Shown one piece after another: positions 34,431 through 42,518 of a stretch of 64,000 bases of DNA; the stretch's first letter is position 1; each line of letters starts with the position of its first letter. The notes below the pieces were generated by a model. That model did no database searches, had not been told where the DNA came from, and saw only the letters and a program-made list of their open reading frames with translations. Made by a program: the position numbers and the translations under genes. The DNA comes from Microcella frigidaquae. GTDB taxonomy: Bacteria; Actinomycetota; Actinomycetes; Actinomycetales; Microbacteriaceae. The stretch is taken from assembly GCF_014200395.1 (NCBI RefSeq), contig NZ_JACHBS010000001.1:2484916-2548915 (forward strand), in the 5' to 3' direction.

Positions 34431-34446
34431 CGCACGATCGCGCTAA
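34431..34446 (-). promoter_or_regulatory. Putative NrtR operator, site 3 (autoregulation)
   Basis: On the plus strand CGCACGATCGCGCTAA, the third match to CGC-N5-CGCGCTAA. It ends 13 bases upstream of the nrtR-like ATG on the minus strand, next to a TATGAC -10-like element adjacent to the start codon, suggesting a leaderless, self-repressed transcript. Confidence 0.55.
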
Positions 34447-34468
34447 TGCCGCGCGCCCGGAGGCCCGC

Positions 34469-35380
34469 CTAGAACGACCGCCCCATCGCCCGCAGCCGCT
34501 CGACCCGCTCGGCGACGGGCGGGTGCGTGCCGAGCAACCGCTCGAGCCACGAGGCGCCGGCGCCGTCGTGGATGAACAGCGCCTGCACCTCTCCGGTCGC
34601 GGTCGAGGGGCCCGCGGGGTGGGCGGCGAGCTTCTCGAGCGCGCGCACGAGGCCGTCGGGAAAACGGGTGAGCTCGACGCCGCTCGCGTCGGCGAGAAAC
34701 TCGCGGCGGCGCGAGACGGCCGCGCTGATCACCGGGCCGAGCACCGTCGCCACGAGCCAGAAGATGCCGCCCAGGAGGAGCAGGCCGATGCCGAGCATCC
34801 CGATCAGAAGGCCGATGCCGTTGCGCAGACCGCTCGGCGTCACCTGCAGCATCGCCCAGCCGAGGCCGAGCAGCCCGGCGGCGACCGCCGCGATCGAGCC
34901 GACGAGGGCGAAGGTCGTGAGGGTCACGCGGCCGTCCTGGTTGACGATATGCGCCACCTCGTGGGCGATCACCGCCTCGAGCTCGGTGTCGTCGAGCAGG
35001 TCGAGCGCGCCGCGCGTCACGCCGATGACGGCCTTCTCCGGGCGCAGCGAGGCCGCGAAGGCGTTCGGCGCGGCATCCTCGATGACGCCGACCTGCGGCA
35101 GGGGAATGCCCGCACGAATGGCCGTGGTCTCGACGATGCGGTGCAGCCGCGGCTCCGCATCCGGGCCCACCGCGACCCAGCCGGCCGCCTTCGCCGCGTG
35201 CTCGGTCGCGTGGCTCAGCTGCCACCACACGTAGAGCGGGCAGAACAGACTGAGCAGCACGAGCGGCCAGAACGACTCGAACACCCACGACGTGAACAGT
35301 CCGAGCCCCAGCACGGCCAGGCAGAAGATCGCGATCAGCAGGATGCTGAACCGCCTGTTGCGCGCGATCTGCCGGTACAT
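34469..35380 (-). CDS. M48-family zinc metalloprotease, HtpX-like
   Basis: A 303-aa membrane protein. The catalytic motif is VIAHEVAHIVNQD (HEVAH about residues 140-144), preceded by two N-terminal membrane segments (FSILLIAIFCLAVLGLGLFT and VFESFWPLVLLSLFCPLYVW) and followed by two more (VGSIAAVAAGLLGLGWAM and GMLGIGLLLLGGIFWLVATV). The third zinc ligand is probably in SRRREFLADASGVEL. HtpX-type proteases degrade damaged membrane proteins under stress. It ends 51 bases upstream of the nrtR-like gene and is transcribed in the same direction, but the operator between them suggests separate units. Confidence 0.9.
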   Translation of the reverse strand: MYRQIARNRRFSILLIAIFCLAVLGLGLFTSWVFESFWPLVLLSLFCPLYVWWQLSHATEHAAKAAGWVAVGPDAEPRLHRIVETTAIRAGIPLPQVGVIEDAAPNAFAASLRPEKAVIGVTRGALDLLDDTELEAVIAHEVAHIVNQDGRVTLTTFALVGSIAAVAAGLLGLGWAMLQVTPSGLRNGIGLLIGMLGIGLLLLGGIFWLVATVLGPVISAAVSRRREFLADASGVELTRFPDGLVRALEKLAAHPAGPSTATGEVQALFIHDGAGASWLERLLGTHPPVAERVERLRAMGRSF

Positions 35381-35456
35381 GCGGCGAATCTACCGGGTAG
35401 TGCCGACCAAGGCTCACCATCGGTACAGTCGACGTACCCGACGAAAGCGAGCATTC

Positions 35457-36290
35457 GTGGTCTCCCTGCGCACCCTTCTCATCGCCTGCCTCATCACTGC
35501 CCTCGTCGGTGCCGGGGGTGGGATGCTCGGGGCGAGCCTGCTGGGCGCGGCGAGCGGCCCGGCCGGAGCCCAGGGGCCCGCGGGCGAACCGGGCGCTGAT
35601 GGCGCTGACGGAGCTTCGGGCCTGGACGGTTCGGACGGAGTAGACGGCGTCGACGGAGCACCGGGTGCGGCGGGGCGCGATGGCGCTGCGGGGCCGAGCG
35701 GGCCGGCGGGCGCGCGCGGCGCGACCGGGGCACCGGGCGCGACGGGGCCGGCAGGCACGGCAGGCGTGCCCGGTCAGACCGGCGCGGCGGGGCTGCAGGG
35801 TGAGGTCGGACCGCAGGGGGAGACCGGACCGCAGGGCCCGGCCGGGGTCGTCGACTACGGCTACTTCACCGTCTCCAGTCAGTTCGTGCCGCCCAACACC
35901 GGCATTGCTCTCCCGATCGCGCAGACGTCGGGTGCTCTCGACAGCGGTCTGACGGTCAACCAGTTCGGCAGCGGCACACTCAATCTCGACCCCGGGGTTT
36001 ACCGATTCTCCTCGCTCGTGCGGTACCTGTCAGTGGACAATGCCTCTCCTGTGGCGCTCCGACTGACGACCTTCTACCAGGGTGCCTCGGGTATTCCGGC
36101 GGAACCCCTCGACAACATCTCTCTGTCGCAGTTCACGCCTTCTGCGGCCAATGTCTTCCAGTACGCCTCGACTGACCTCACGATTCAGCTCGAGTACTCG
36201 ACGAGCGTGCGGCTGGAGTTCATCGCGCTCGGCTCTGTCGGTGGAGTCCAGGTGAGCCGGGGCTGGCTGATGGTCGAGCGTCTGGGGTAA
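35457..36290 (+). CDS. Collagen-like surface/secreted protein
   Basis: From the GTG at 35457 the protein is 277 aa: an N-terminal membrane anchor or signal (RTLLIACLITALVGAGGGML), then about 100 residues of Gly-X-Y repeats (for example GPAGARGATGAPGATGPAG), then a C-terminal globular domain of about 140 residues rich in beta strands (DYGYFTVSSQFVPPN...). The layout matches bacterial collagen-like proteins, with a trimeric rod and a C1q/TNF-like or similar head. The open frame runs further upstream to 35292 but those codons are Arg-rich and overlap the divergent protease gene, so the later start is preferred. Confidence 0.8.
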   Translation: MVSLRTLLIACLITALVGAGGGMLGASLLGAASGPAGAQGPAGEPGADGADGASGLDGSDGVDGVDGAPGAAGRDGAAGPSGPAGARGATGAPGATGPAGTAGVPGQTGAAGLQGEVGPQGETGPQGPAGVVDYGYFTVSSQFVPPNTGIALPIAQTSGALDSGLTVNQFGSGTLNLDPGVYRFSSLVRYLSVDNASPVALRLTTFYQGASGIPAEPLDNISLSQFTPSAANVFQYASTDLTIQLEYSTSVRLEFIALGSVGGVQVSRGWLMVERLG

Positions 36291-36385
36291 CCACACCTCC
36301 TGCACACCGGCGCTGGCAGCATCGCTTCGCTCGCAAACCCAGCGCTCTTGGGCTGGCGGCGCCACGTGCGGGCAATCTCGCCCGC

Positions 36386-36901
36386 ATGACAGGAACCTTC
36401 CGCAGCTACCGACCTGCCCCGCTCGCCGACGTCGGCCACCGCTCTGGCCACCGCGTAGGCCACCGCGCCGGCCGCACGCGCGTGATCACGCCCGAGCATC
36501 CGCTGACCGAGGCCGAGCTGGAGTCGCCCGAGGCGCAGCTGGCCTACGCGCTCGGCCCGGCGCTGCGCTGGCAGCTCTGGCTGTTTCTGCCGCCCACCGA
36601 CGACGGCTTCACCGGCCTGGCGATGCCGTGCGACGACCTGCCGCTGCGCTGCCCGCCCGACGCCGGCGCGATTCTCGTGCCGCTGCTGCATGGCCTGCAC
36701 GAGGCCGGAGCCCGCACACTCATCGTCGGCCTCGAACGCACGGGCGGCCCCGACCCGACCCGCGTCGATCGTGAGTGGATGCTCGCCCTCAGCACCGCCG
36801 CCCACGAGGCCGACCTCACCCTGCGTTCGGTGCTCATCAGCCACACGCGCGGCGTGCGCGAGCATCCCGCCCCCAGCCCGGCGCTGCCGCTCGAGCTGTG
36901 A
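36386..36901 (+). CDS. Hypothetical protein
   Basis: A 171-aa protein of unknown family. The N-terminus has a His-rich stretch with three spaced GHR pairs (VGHRSGHRVGHRAGR), the middle has LRWQLWLFLPPTDDGFTG, and the rest looks like an alpha/beta domain (GARTLIVGLERTGG, DLTLRSVLISHTRG). The layout recalls DUF4192-type proteins common in actinobacteria, but this is a weak likeness. No signal peptide or membrane segment. Confidence 0.55.
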   Translation: MTGTFRSYRPAPLADVGHRSGHRVGHRAGRTRVITPEHPLTEAELESPEAQLAYALGPALRWQLWLFLPPTDDGFTGLAMPCDDLPLRCPPDAGAILVPLLHGLHEAGARTLIVGLERTGGPDPTRVDREWMLALSTAAHEADLTLRSVLISHTRGVREHPAPSPALPLEL

Positions 36902-36923
36902 CCAGTTCGCCGGTGACATGTCG

Positions 36924-36949
36924 TGGTTAGTCCACTATGGTTAGTTCAC
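36924..36949 (+). promoter_or_regulatory. Direct-repeat operator candidate before the VapBC-like pair
   Basis: TGGTTAGTCCAC (36924-36935) and TGGTTAGTTCAC (36938-36949) are near-identical repeats with a 14-base period, immediately before the antitoxin start. Phd/YefM antitoxins bind such repeats to repress their own operon. Confidence 0.45.
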
Positions 36950-37198
36950 ATGGGAGAGCAGGTGAACGTGCACGAAGCGAAGACGCGGCTCTCGGAGCTG
37001 CTTGCGCGGGTCGAGCGCGGTGAGGAGATCGTCATCGCGCGCGGCGGGGCGCCCGTCGCGCGGCTGACGGCGGTGTCTGCGGTGCCCGAGCGCGAGCTTG
37101 GCTTCCTCCCGGGGCTCGACACGCCGTCGTCGTTCTTCGATCCGCTGCCGGAGGGCGAACTCATGGCCTGGGATGGCCTAGCGGGCGATGCCCCGTGA
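36950..37198 (+). CDS. Phd/YefM-family antitoxin
   Basis: An 82-aa antitoxin. MGEQVNVHEAKTRLSELLARVERGEEIVIARGGAPVARL (read here in part as VNVHEAKTRLSELLARVERG) is the standard Phd/YefM DNA-binding N-terminus; the C-terminal half, with DTPSSFFDPLPEGELMAW, would wrap the toxin. The ATG is chosen because Phd proteins start just before VNVHEAK; a GTG at 36962 is another option. Its stop overlaps the toxin start (GTGA). Confidence 0.9.
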   Translation: MGEQVNVHEAKTRLSELLARVERGEEIVIARGGAPVARLTAVSAVPERELGFLPGLDTPSSFFDPLPEGELMAWDGLAGDAP

Positions 37199-37587
37199 CG
37201 CTGCTGCTCGACACACATGTGCTGCTCTGGGCGCTCGGTGCTCCGCGTCGGTTGCCCGAGCCGGTGCGCTCTGCCCTCGCAGACCGTCGTACGCCCCTGC
37301 TCGTCTCGGCGGCGAGCGCCTTCGAGATCGCGACCAAGCACCGGCTCGGGCGATTACCCGAGGCCTCGGCGCTCATACACCACTTCGACCAGCAGGTCGA
37401 GCGACTCGGGGCCGATCCGCTGCCGATCAGTGCGCAGCATGCTATTGCGGCGGGCTCGCTCGACTGGGCGCATCGCGATCCCTTCGACCGCATGTTGGCG
37501 GCACAGGCGATGAGCGACGGCCTTGAGCTCGTGACTGCTGATCCGGCGTTCTCGGGGGTCGCCGGGCTGTCGACGCGATGGGGCTGA
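37195..37587 (+). CDS. PIN-domain toxin, VapC-like
   Basis: A 130-aa PIN ribonuclease. Acidic residues are in place: LLLDTHVLLWAL (Asp6), ASAFEIATKHRLGRL (Glu), DWAHRDPFDRMLAAQAM (Asp) and LVTADPAF (Asp). VapC-type toxins cleave tRNA or rRNA and are held inactive by the antitoxin. It starts at a GTG inside the antitoxin stop, so the pair is co-translated. Confidence 0.92.
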   Translation: MTLLLDTHVLLWALGAPRRLPEPVRSALADRRTPLLVSAASAFEIATKHRLGRLPEASALIHHFDQQVERLGADPLPISAQHAIAAGSLDWAHRDPFDRMLAAQAMSDGLELVTADPAFSGVAGLSTRWG

Positions 37588-37630
37588 CGTCGTGGGCTCT
37601 GGTGTCGGAGCTCCCGGTCATGCTGGAGCC

Positions 37631-38095
37631 ATGAGCCGCCGAGAAGCCCCCACGATCGAGTCTCGTCTCGCGCTCGACGTCCGCCCGGTTGCCGAGCCTT
37701 TCCCGTACCGCTACCGCATGAGTGGCACCCCGACTCGGCCGCTGCCGTCGTGGGAGGCGCTGCACGACCTCCTGCACCTTCTCGGCCTCGAGCGCACCTA
37801 CTACTTCCTCATCATCGACCGGTCTGACGGGTGCGAGCGGTGGGCCCAGGTGATCGGGCATCCCGAGCAGATGGCGGTCGAGCTCGGCCTGCCCGACGCG
37901 CCGATGCGGGTCTATCGCACGGAGGGCGACCAGAGCCACTCCACGATCACCTCCGCCCTCGGCTACCTCGTCGACGCGCGCCGCTCTGATCTCTTCACGG
38001 CGGCCGAGGCGCACGCGCTCATCCGCTCGTGGCTCGAGCGCGGCCTGCTCGGCCTCGACGGCACGGCCCTGCGCACCCCCGACGACTGGGATTAG
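37631..38095 (+). CDS. Hypothetical protein
   Basis: A 154-aa protein with an ATG after a GGAG site. No family recognised. Contains ALHDLLHLLGLERTYYFLII, VYRTEGDQSHSTITSALGYL and a helical C-terminus with ALIRSWLERGLLGLDG. It looks soluble and may have an immunity- or antitoxin-like size, but nothing supports that. It follows the toxin pair by 44 bases. Confidence 0.55.
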   Translation: MSRREAPTIESRLALDVRPVAEPFPYRYRMSGTPTRPLPSWEALHDLLHLLGLERTYYFLIIDRSDGCERWAQVIGHPEQMAVELGLPDAPMRVYRTEGDQSHSTITSALGYLVDARRSDLFTAAEAHALIRSWLERGLLGLDGTALRTPDDWD

Positions 38096-38164
38096 CCGCC
38101 CGCGTCAGCGCGCGACCGCGAGAGCTCGAGCGGCGGCCGCCACCCGAGCTCGCATCCGCGGCTG

Positions 38165-38371
38165 CTAGTCGTCGAGAACGAAGGTGACTTCCATCGTCAC
38201 CTGGTAGGCCGTGACCTGGCCGTTCTCGATCGCGATCTTCTGTTCCTTGATCCACGCCCCGCTCACGCCACGCAACGTGCTGTTGGCGCGGTTGATGCCG
38301 ACGTGCACGGCATCCTCGAAGCTCTTCTCCGAACGGGCGGTGATCGTGGTGATGCGGGCGACGCTCGACAT
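38165..38371 (-). CDS. Dodecin family flavin-binding protein
   Basis: A 68-aa protein, MSSVARITTITARSEKSFED with later NSTLRGVSGAWIKEQKI and QVTMEVTFVLDD. Size and pattern (SxxSWEDAV-like helix, LRGVxGAWIKEQ strand) are those of dodecins, dodecameric flavin or CoA-binding storage proteins. The ATG at 38371 follows a perfect AAGGAG site. Confidence 0.92.
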   Translation of the reverse strand: MSSVARITTITARSEKSFEDAVHVGINRANSTLRGVSGAWIKEQKIAIENGQVTAYQVTMEVTFVLDD

Positions 38372-38498
38372 GGTGGTCTCCTTCGGGGTGCGCGGTCGAT
38401 CGTGGCGGCCAGTCAACTCCCTCCGGCGGCTGGTGTCGAGAGGCGGGGTGCGCAACCGGACGGCCTCCGGGCCACGCGGCGCGGGTTCACCGCAACAC

Positions 38499-38623
38499 GA
38501 CTCGCGAATCCACGGAATGCTCTCGCCTGATCGTGACTCGCGAATCCACGGAACGGGGAGGGCTCGTGGCTACTCGTGAATCCACGGATCGTTCCCGCAC
38601 CGGAGTTCCGTGGATTCACGAGT
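38499..38623. repeat. Four copies of an 17-19 bp repeat, two forming a perfect 17-bp hairpin
   Basis: GACTCGCGAATCCACGGAA at 38499-38517 and again at 38535-38553; ACTCGTGAATCCACGGA at 38572-38588; and its exact reverse complement at 38607-38623. The last two form a 17-bp stem with an 18-base loop. The whole lies in a 374-base region without a gene between the dodecin gene and the RecB-type gene. It looks like a REP-like palindromic repeat cluster. Confidence 0.75.
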
Positions 38624-38745
38624 GTCTCTCGGCGTCCCTCGCGGAGCACCGTCGAGAGCGCCTCCGCGAGTGTCGGTGGTGCGCCCTACGCTGAAGGAAG
38701 CCTCAGTTGCGAGGCAGCGAGTTCGCGCCGCCGTGAGGGAGGGCC

Positions 38746-41700
38746 ATGTACCTGACGACCACCGAGAGCGGCGAGCGCCTGCTCGTCACCTCGGCGAGCG
38801 ACCTCACGCGCGCGGCCGCGTGCGAGTTCGCCGTCGCGCGCGACCTCGACGCCAAGCTCGGGCGGGTGCCCGCCGTCGACGACGAGCCCGACGCGATGCT
38901 CGCGCGCACCGCCGCCCTCGGCGACGCCCACGAGGCCGCCATCATCGCCGACTACCGCGCGCGGCTGGCCGCGGCCGGCATCACGGGCCCGGCGGGCACG
39001 CCGTTCGCGGGCACGGATGCTCTGCTCGAGATCCCGCGCATCCACGGCGACCTCGCCGAGGTCGAGCAGGCGCAGCAGCAGACGGTCGCGGCCCTGCAGG
39101 CCGGAGTGCCCGTCATCGTGCAGGGCACCTTCGTCGACCGCGACCACAGCCCCGCATCCACCGGCTCTGATGCGGCAGCTGGCGCGCCCGGCGCCGACGT
39201 CGCGATCGCCTTCGTCGGCTACGCCGACTTCCTCGAGCGGATGCCCTCCGGCGCCTACCGCGTGCTCGACAGCAAGCTCGCACGCCGCGCGAAAGTCACC
39301 GCGCTGCTGCAGCTCGCCGCCTACGCCGAGCAGCTCGAGCGGCTCGGCATCGCCGTCGACCCCGAGGTCGCGCTCATCCTCGGAACCCGCGAGCAGAGCA
39401 TCCACCGCCTCGACGACATCGCGCCCGTGCTGCGCGCCCGACGCGCCCGGCTGCACCGCCTGCTGCGCGAGCGCATGGCCGCCGACGCGCCCCTCGCCTG
39501 GCGCAGCGAGGGCGTCACCCACTGCCGCAGCTGCGCGTGGTGCACGAGCGAGATCGCCGCGCACGACGACGTCAGCCAGGTCGCCGGGCTCACCGGCGCG
39601 CAGTGGCAGAAGCTCGGCGTCGCCGGCATCACCACCCTCGGGCAGCTCGCCACCCTCGACGACACCGGTGCGGCCGAGGTGACGCGCCTGTCGGGCATCC
39701 CGCGCTCAACACTCGACACCCTGCGGCTGCAGGGCGACCTGCAGGCCCAGGCCGCCGGAGCCCCCGCCGGCACCCCACCGCCCGTGCACGTGCGCGACGC
39801 CGCAGCCCTGCACGCGCTGCCCGCGCCGAGCCCCGGCGACGTGTACTTCGACTTCGAAGGAGACCCGCTCTACACCGAAGACGATCCGACGCGCTGGGGG
39901 CTCGACTACCTGTTCGGCATGGTCGACACGGCGCCCGAGGGTGGCGTCGGCGCCTTCACGCCGTGCTGGGCACACTCCTTCGCCGAGGAGCGCACGGCGC
40001 TGCTCGCCTTCCTCGCCGACATCGACGCCCGCCGCCGCGAGCACCCCGGCATGCACGTCTACCACTACGCCGCCTACGAGCGCACCCACCTGCGCTCGCT
40101 CACCGCCCGGCACGGGGTGGGGGAGGACATCGTCGACGACTGGCTGCGCTCGGGCCTGCTCGTCGACCTGTACCCGGTGGTCACGAAAGCCCTGCGCATC
40201 GGCAGCCCCAGCTATTCGATCAAGTACCTCGAGCCGCTCTACTGGCGCGAGGCCCGCGACGGTGCCGCCGTCGCGCGCGGCGACGACTCCGTCGCCGAGT
40301 ACGTGCGCGCCCGCGAGCTGCGCGAGCAGGGCGACACCGCTGGCTGGCAGCAGATCATCGACGACATCGGCGACTACAACCGGGTCGACTGCGAGAGCAC
40401 GGCCCGCCTCGCCGCGTGGCTTCGAGGGCTCGCGGCCGAGCATCCGGCGCCCGCGCACCTCGGGAACGGCAGCGACGGCAGCGACGGTGACGACAGCGGC
40501 GGCGCGGATGCGGAGGCCGACCCGCGCGGCCCCGAGATCGACGACTCACCCCTGCGCGCCGCACTGCTCGCGCTCGCCGCCGGCCCAGACGGGCTGCCCG
40601 TCGCCGACACCGAGCGCACCCCCGAGCAGCGCGCCTACGCCTACGCCGCCGCCGCCATCGACTACCACCGCCGCGAGCACAAGACCTTCTGGTGGGAGCA
40701 CTTCGACCGCCTCGCCGCCCCTCTCGACCAGTGGGCCGACGTGCGCGACGTCTTCGTCGTCGACCGGGATGTTCAGCATGACCAGTCCCCGTGGGGCAAG
40801 ACCGGCCGCCAGCGGTCGCTGCGCCGCACGGTGCGGCTGTACGGCCAGTGGGCCGCCGGCTCGCGGCCGAGTGTCGGGGGCCGCAGCGGCCCCTACGCCG
40901 TCTACGAGCAGCCCGCGCCGATCCCCACCGGCAGTCGCGACCCGCTGGCCCGCGCCGCGCGGTCGGTGACCCTCGAGGCAGTGCACGACGACCACGTCGT
41001 GCTGAGCGAGACCCTGCACTCCGAGGCCGACGAGTACACGGCGCTGCCGGTCGCCCTCACCCCGAGCAGTCCGCCCGACCCCGGCCAGCAGAAGCCCGCC
41101 ATCGAAGAGTGGGGAGCCGCCCTCGTCACCGCCCACCCTGAGTGGCCGCGCGAACCCGTCGGCGACCTCCTGCGCCGCGTGCCGCCGCGCACGCGCAGCG
41201 GCGGCCCGCTCACGCCCGTCACGCTCGACGCTGACGGCGAGCCCGACAGAATCCGCGCCGTCACCGCGAGCCTGCTCGACCTCGACCGCTCGTATCTCGC
41301 CGTGCAGGGCCCGCCCGGAACCGGCAAGACGCACCTCGGCGCGCACGTCATCGCTGCGCTCGTCCGCGACCACGGCTGGAAGATCGGCGTTGTCGCCCAG
41401 AGCCACACCACCGTCGAGCACGTGCTCGCGAGCGTCGTCGAGAAGGCCGGGCTCGACCCGCGCCTCGTCGCCAAAGCCCCCAAGACCGGGGCCGACCCCG
41501 CCGACTACGCCACCGCGCCCTACACCGTGCTCGGCAAAGCCGACCAGCTCGCCGCGTTCGCCGCCGAACGGGCGGCCGATCGCACCGGGCCCGGCCGATC
41601 TGGTGCCGGCCGCGGCGGCTACGTCATCGGCGGCACGGCGTGGGACTTCGCGCATCCGCAGCGCGTCGGCCGTCGCAGCCTCGACCTGCTCGTCATCGAC

Positions 41701-42504
41701 GAAGCCGGCCAGTTCTCTCTCGCCGCCACCATCGCCGCGAGCGTCAGCGCGCAGAACCTGCTGCTGCTCGGCGACCCGCAGCAGCTGCCGCAGGTCAGCC
41801 AGGGCACGCATCCCGAACCGATCGACGGCTCCGCGCTCGGCTACCTCAGCGAGGGGCACGACGTGCTGCCCGCCGAGCTCGGCTACTTCCTCGCCGAGAC
41901 CCGCCGCCTGCACCCCGCGCTCGCCGAGCCCGTGTCGCGGCTCAGCTACGAGGGCCGGCTGCGCGCCCACCCCAGCACGTCGGCGCGGCGGCTCGACGGC
42001 GTCGCGCCCGGGCTGCACCCCGTGCCCGTGCCGCACACCGGCAACGCGACCGAGTCGGTGGAGGAGGCGGCCGAGGTCGTGGCGATCATCCGTCGCCTCA
42101 TCGGCACCGCCTGGCAGCCCGGCGCCGACCGCGACGCCCGCCCGCTCGCCGACCGCGACGTCATCGTCGTCACCCCCTACAACGCGCAGCAGCAGACCAT
42201 CCGGCACGCGCTCGACGCGGCCGGTCTGCACGGCACCCGCGTCGGAACGGTCGACAAGTTCCAAGGGCAGGAGGCCGCGATCGCGATCGTGTCGCTCGCC
42301 GCCTCCAGCGCGCACGAGGTGCCGCGCGGCCTCGACTTCCTGCTCAACCGCAACCGGCTCAATGTCGCGATCTCCCGCGCGCAGTGGGCCGCCTATCTCG
42401 TGCACTCGCCCGGCCTCACCGACGCGCTGCCGCACACGCCGCAGGGAGTCGCCGAGCTCAGCGCGTTCATCCGCCTCACCGAGGAGGGCGGCATCGCGAA
42501 CTGA
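38746..42504 (+). CDS. TM0106-family RecB-like nuclease / SF1 helicase
   Basis: A 1252-aa three-part protein. Residues 1-300 are a RecB/Cas4-like nuclease (RVLDSKLARRAKVTALLQLA with later THCRSCAWC cysteines, possibly an iron-sulphur site). Residues 350-570 are a predicted RNase H-like exonuclease (DVYFDFEGDPLY, GDYNRVDCESTARL). Residues 830-1252 are a Dna2/Upf1-like SF1 helicase: Walker A GPPGTGKTHLG (about 855), LLVIDEAGQFSL (Walker B), GDPQQLPQVSQG, VGTVDKFQGQEAAI and LNVAISRA. It should process nucleic acid ends. Common in actinobacteria; repair is likely. The ATG follows GGGAGGG. Confidence 0.92.
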   Translation: MYLTTTESGERLLVTSASDLTRAAACEFAVARDLDAKLGRVPAVDDEPDAMLARTAALGDAHEAAIIADYRARLAAAGITGPAGTPFAGTDALLEIPRIHGDLAEVEQAQQQTVAALQAGVPVIVQGTFVDRDHSPASTGSDAAAGAPGADVAIAFVGYADFLERMPSGAYRVLDSKLARRAKVTALLQLAAYAEQLERLGIAVDPEVALILGTREQSIHRLDDIAPVLRARRARLHRLLRERMAADAPLAWRSEGVTHCRSCAWCTSEIAAHDDVSQVAGLTGAQWQKLGVAGITTLGQLATLDDTGAAEVTRLSGIPRSTLDTLRLQGDLQAQAAGAPAGTPPPVHVRDAAALHALPAPSPGDVYFDFEGDPLYTEDDPTRWGLDYLFGMVDTAPEGGVGAFTPCWAHSFAEERTALLAFLADIDARRREHPGMHVYHYAAYERTHLRSLTARHGVGEDIVDDWLRSGLLVDLYPVVTKALRIGSPSYSIKYLEPLYWREARDGAAVARGDDSVAEYVRARELREQGDTAGWQQIIDDIGDYNRVDCESTARLAAWLRGLAAEHPAPAHLGNGSDGSDGDDSGGADAEADPRGPEIDDSPLRAALLALAAGPDGLPVADTERTPEQRAYAYAAAAIDYHRREHKTFWWEHFDRLAAPLDQWADVRDVFVVDRDVQHDQSPWGKTGRQRSLRRTVRLYGQWAAGSRPSVGGRSGPYAVYEQPAPIPTGSRDPLARAARSVTLEAVHDDHVVLSETLHSEADEYTALPVALTPSSPPDPGQQKPAIEEWGAALVTAHPEWPREPVGDLLRRVPPRTRSGGPLTPVTLDADGEPDRIRAVTASLLDLDRSYLAVQGPPGTGKTHLGAHVIAALVRDHGWKIGVVAQSHTTVEHVLASVVEKAGLDPRLVAKAPKTGADPADYATAPYTVLGKADQLAAFAAERAADRTGPGRSGAGRGGYVIGGTAWDFAHPQRVGRRSLDLLVIDEAGQFSLAATIAASVSAQNLLLLGDPQQLPQVSQGTHPEPIDGSALGYLSEGHDVLPAELGYFLAETRRLHPALAEPVSRLSYEGRLRAHPSTSARRLDGVAPGLHPVPVPHTGNATESVEEAAEVVAIIRRLIGTAWQPGADRDARPLADRDVIVVTPYNAQQQTIRHALDAAGLHGTRVGTVDKFQGQEAAIAIVSLAASSAHEVPRGLDFLLNRNRLNVAISRAQWAAYLVHSPGLTDALPHTPQGVAELSAFIRLTEEGGIAN

Positions 42505-42518
42505 GCACGCCGCCAGGC

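Noticed and set aside
35400..35456. Upstream start for the collagen-like protein (GTG at 35400 or earlier)
   Set aside because: Those codons are Arg/His-rich, precede the membrane signal and cover the likely promoter; the GTG at 35457 places the hydrophobic segment at the N-terminus.
38499..38623. CRISPR array
   Set aside because: Repeats are too few, irregularly spaced (18-36 bases) and include an inverted copy; there are no cas genes.
42000..42504. C-terminal helicase part as a separate gene
   Set aside because: The frame is continuous from 38746 with ordered helicase motifs; there is no internal start with a ribosome-binding site.
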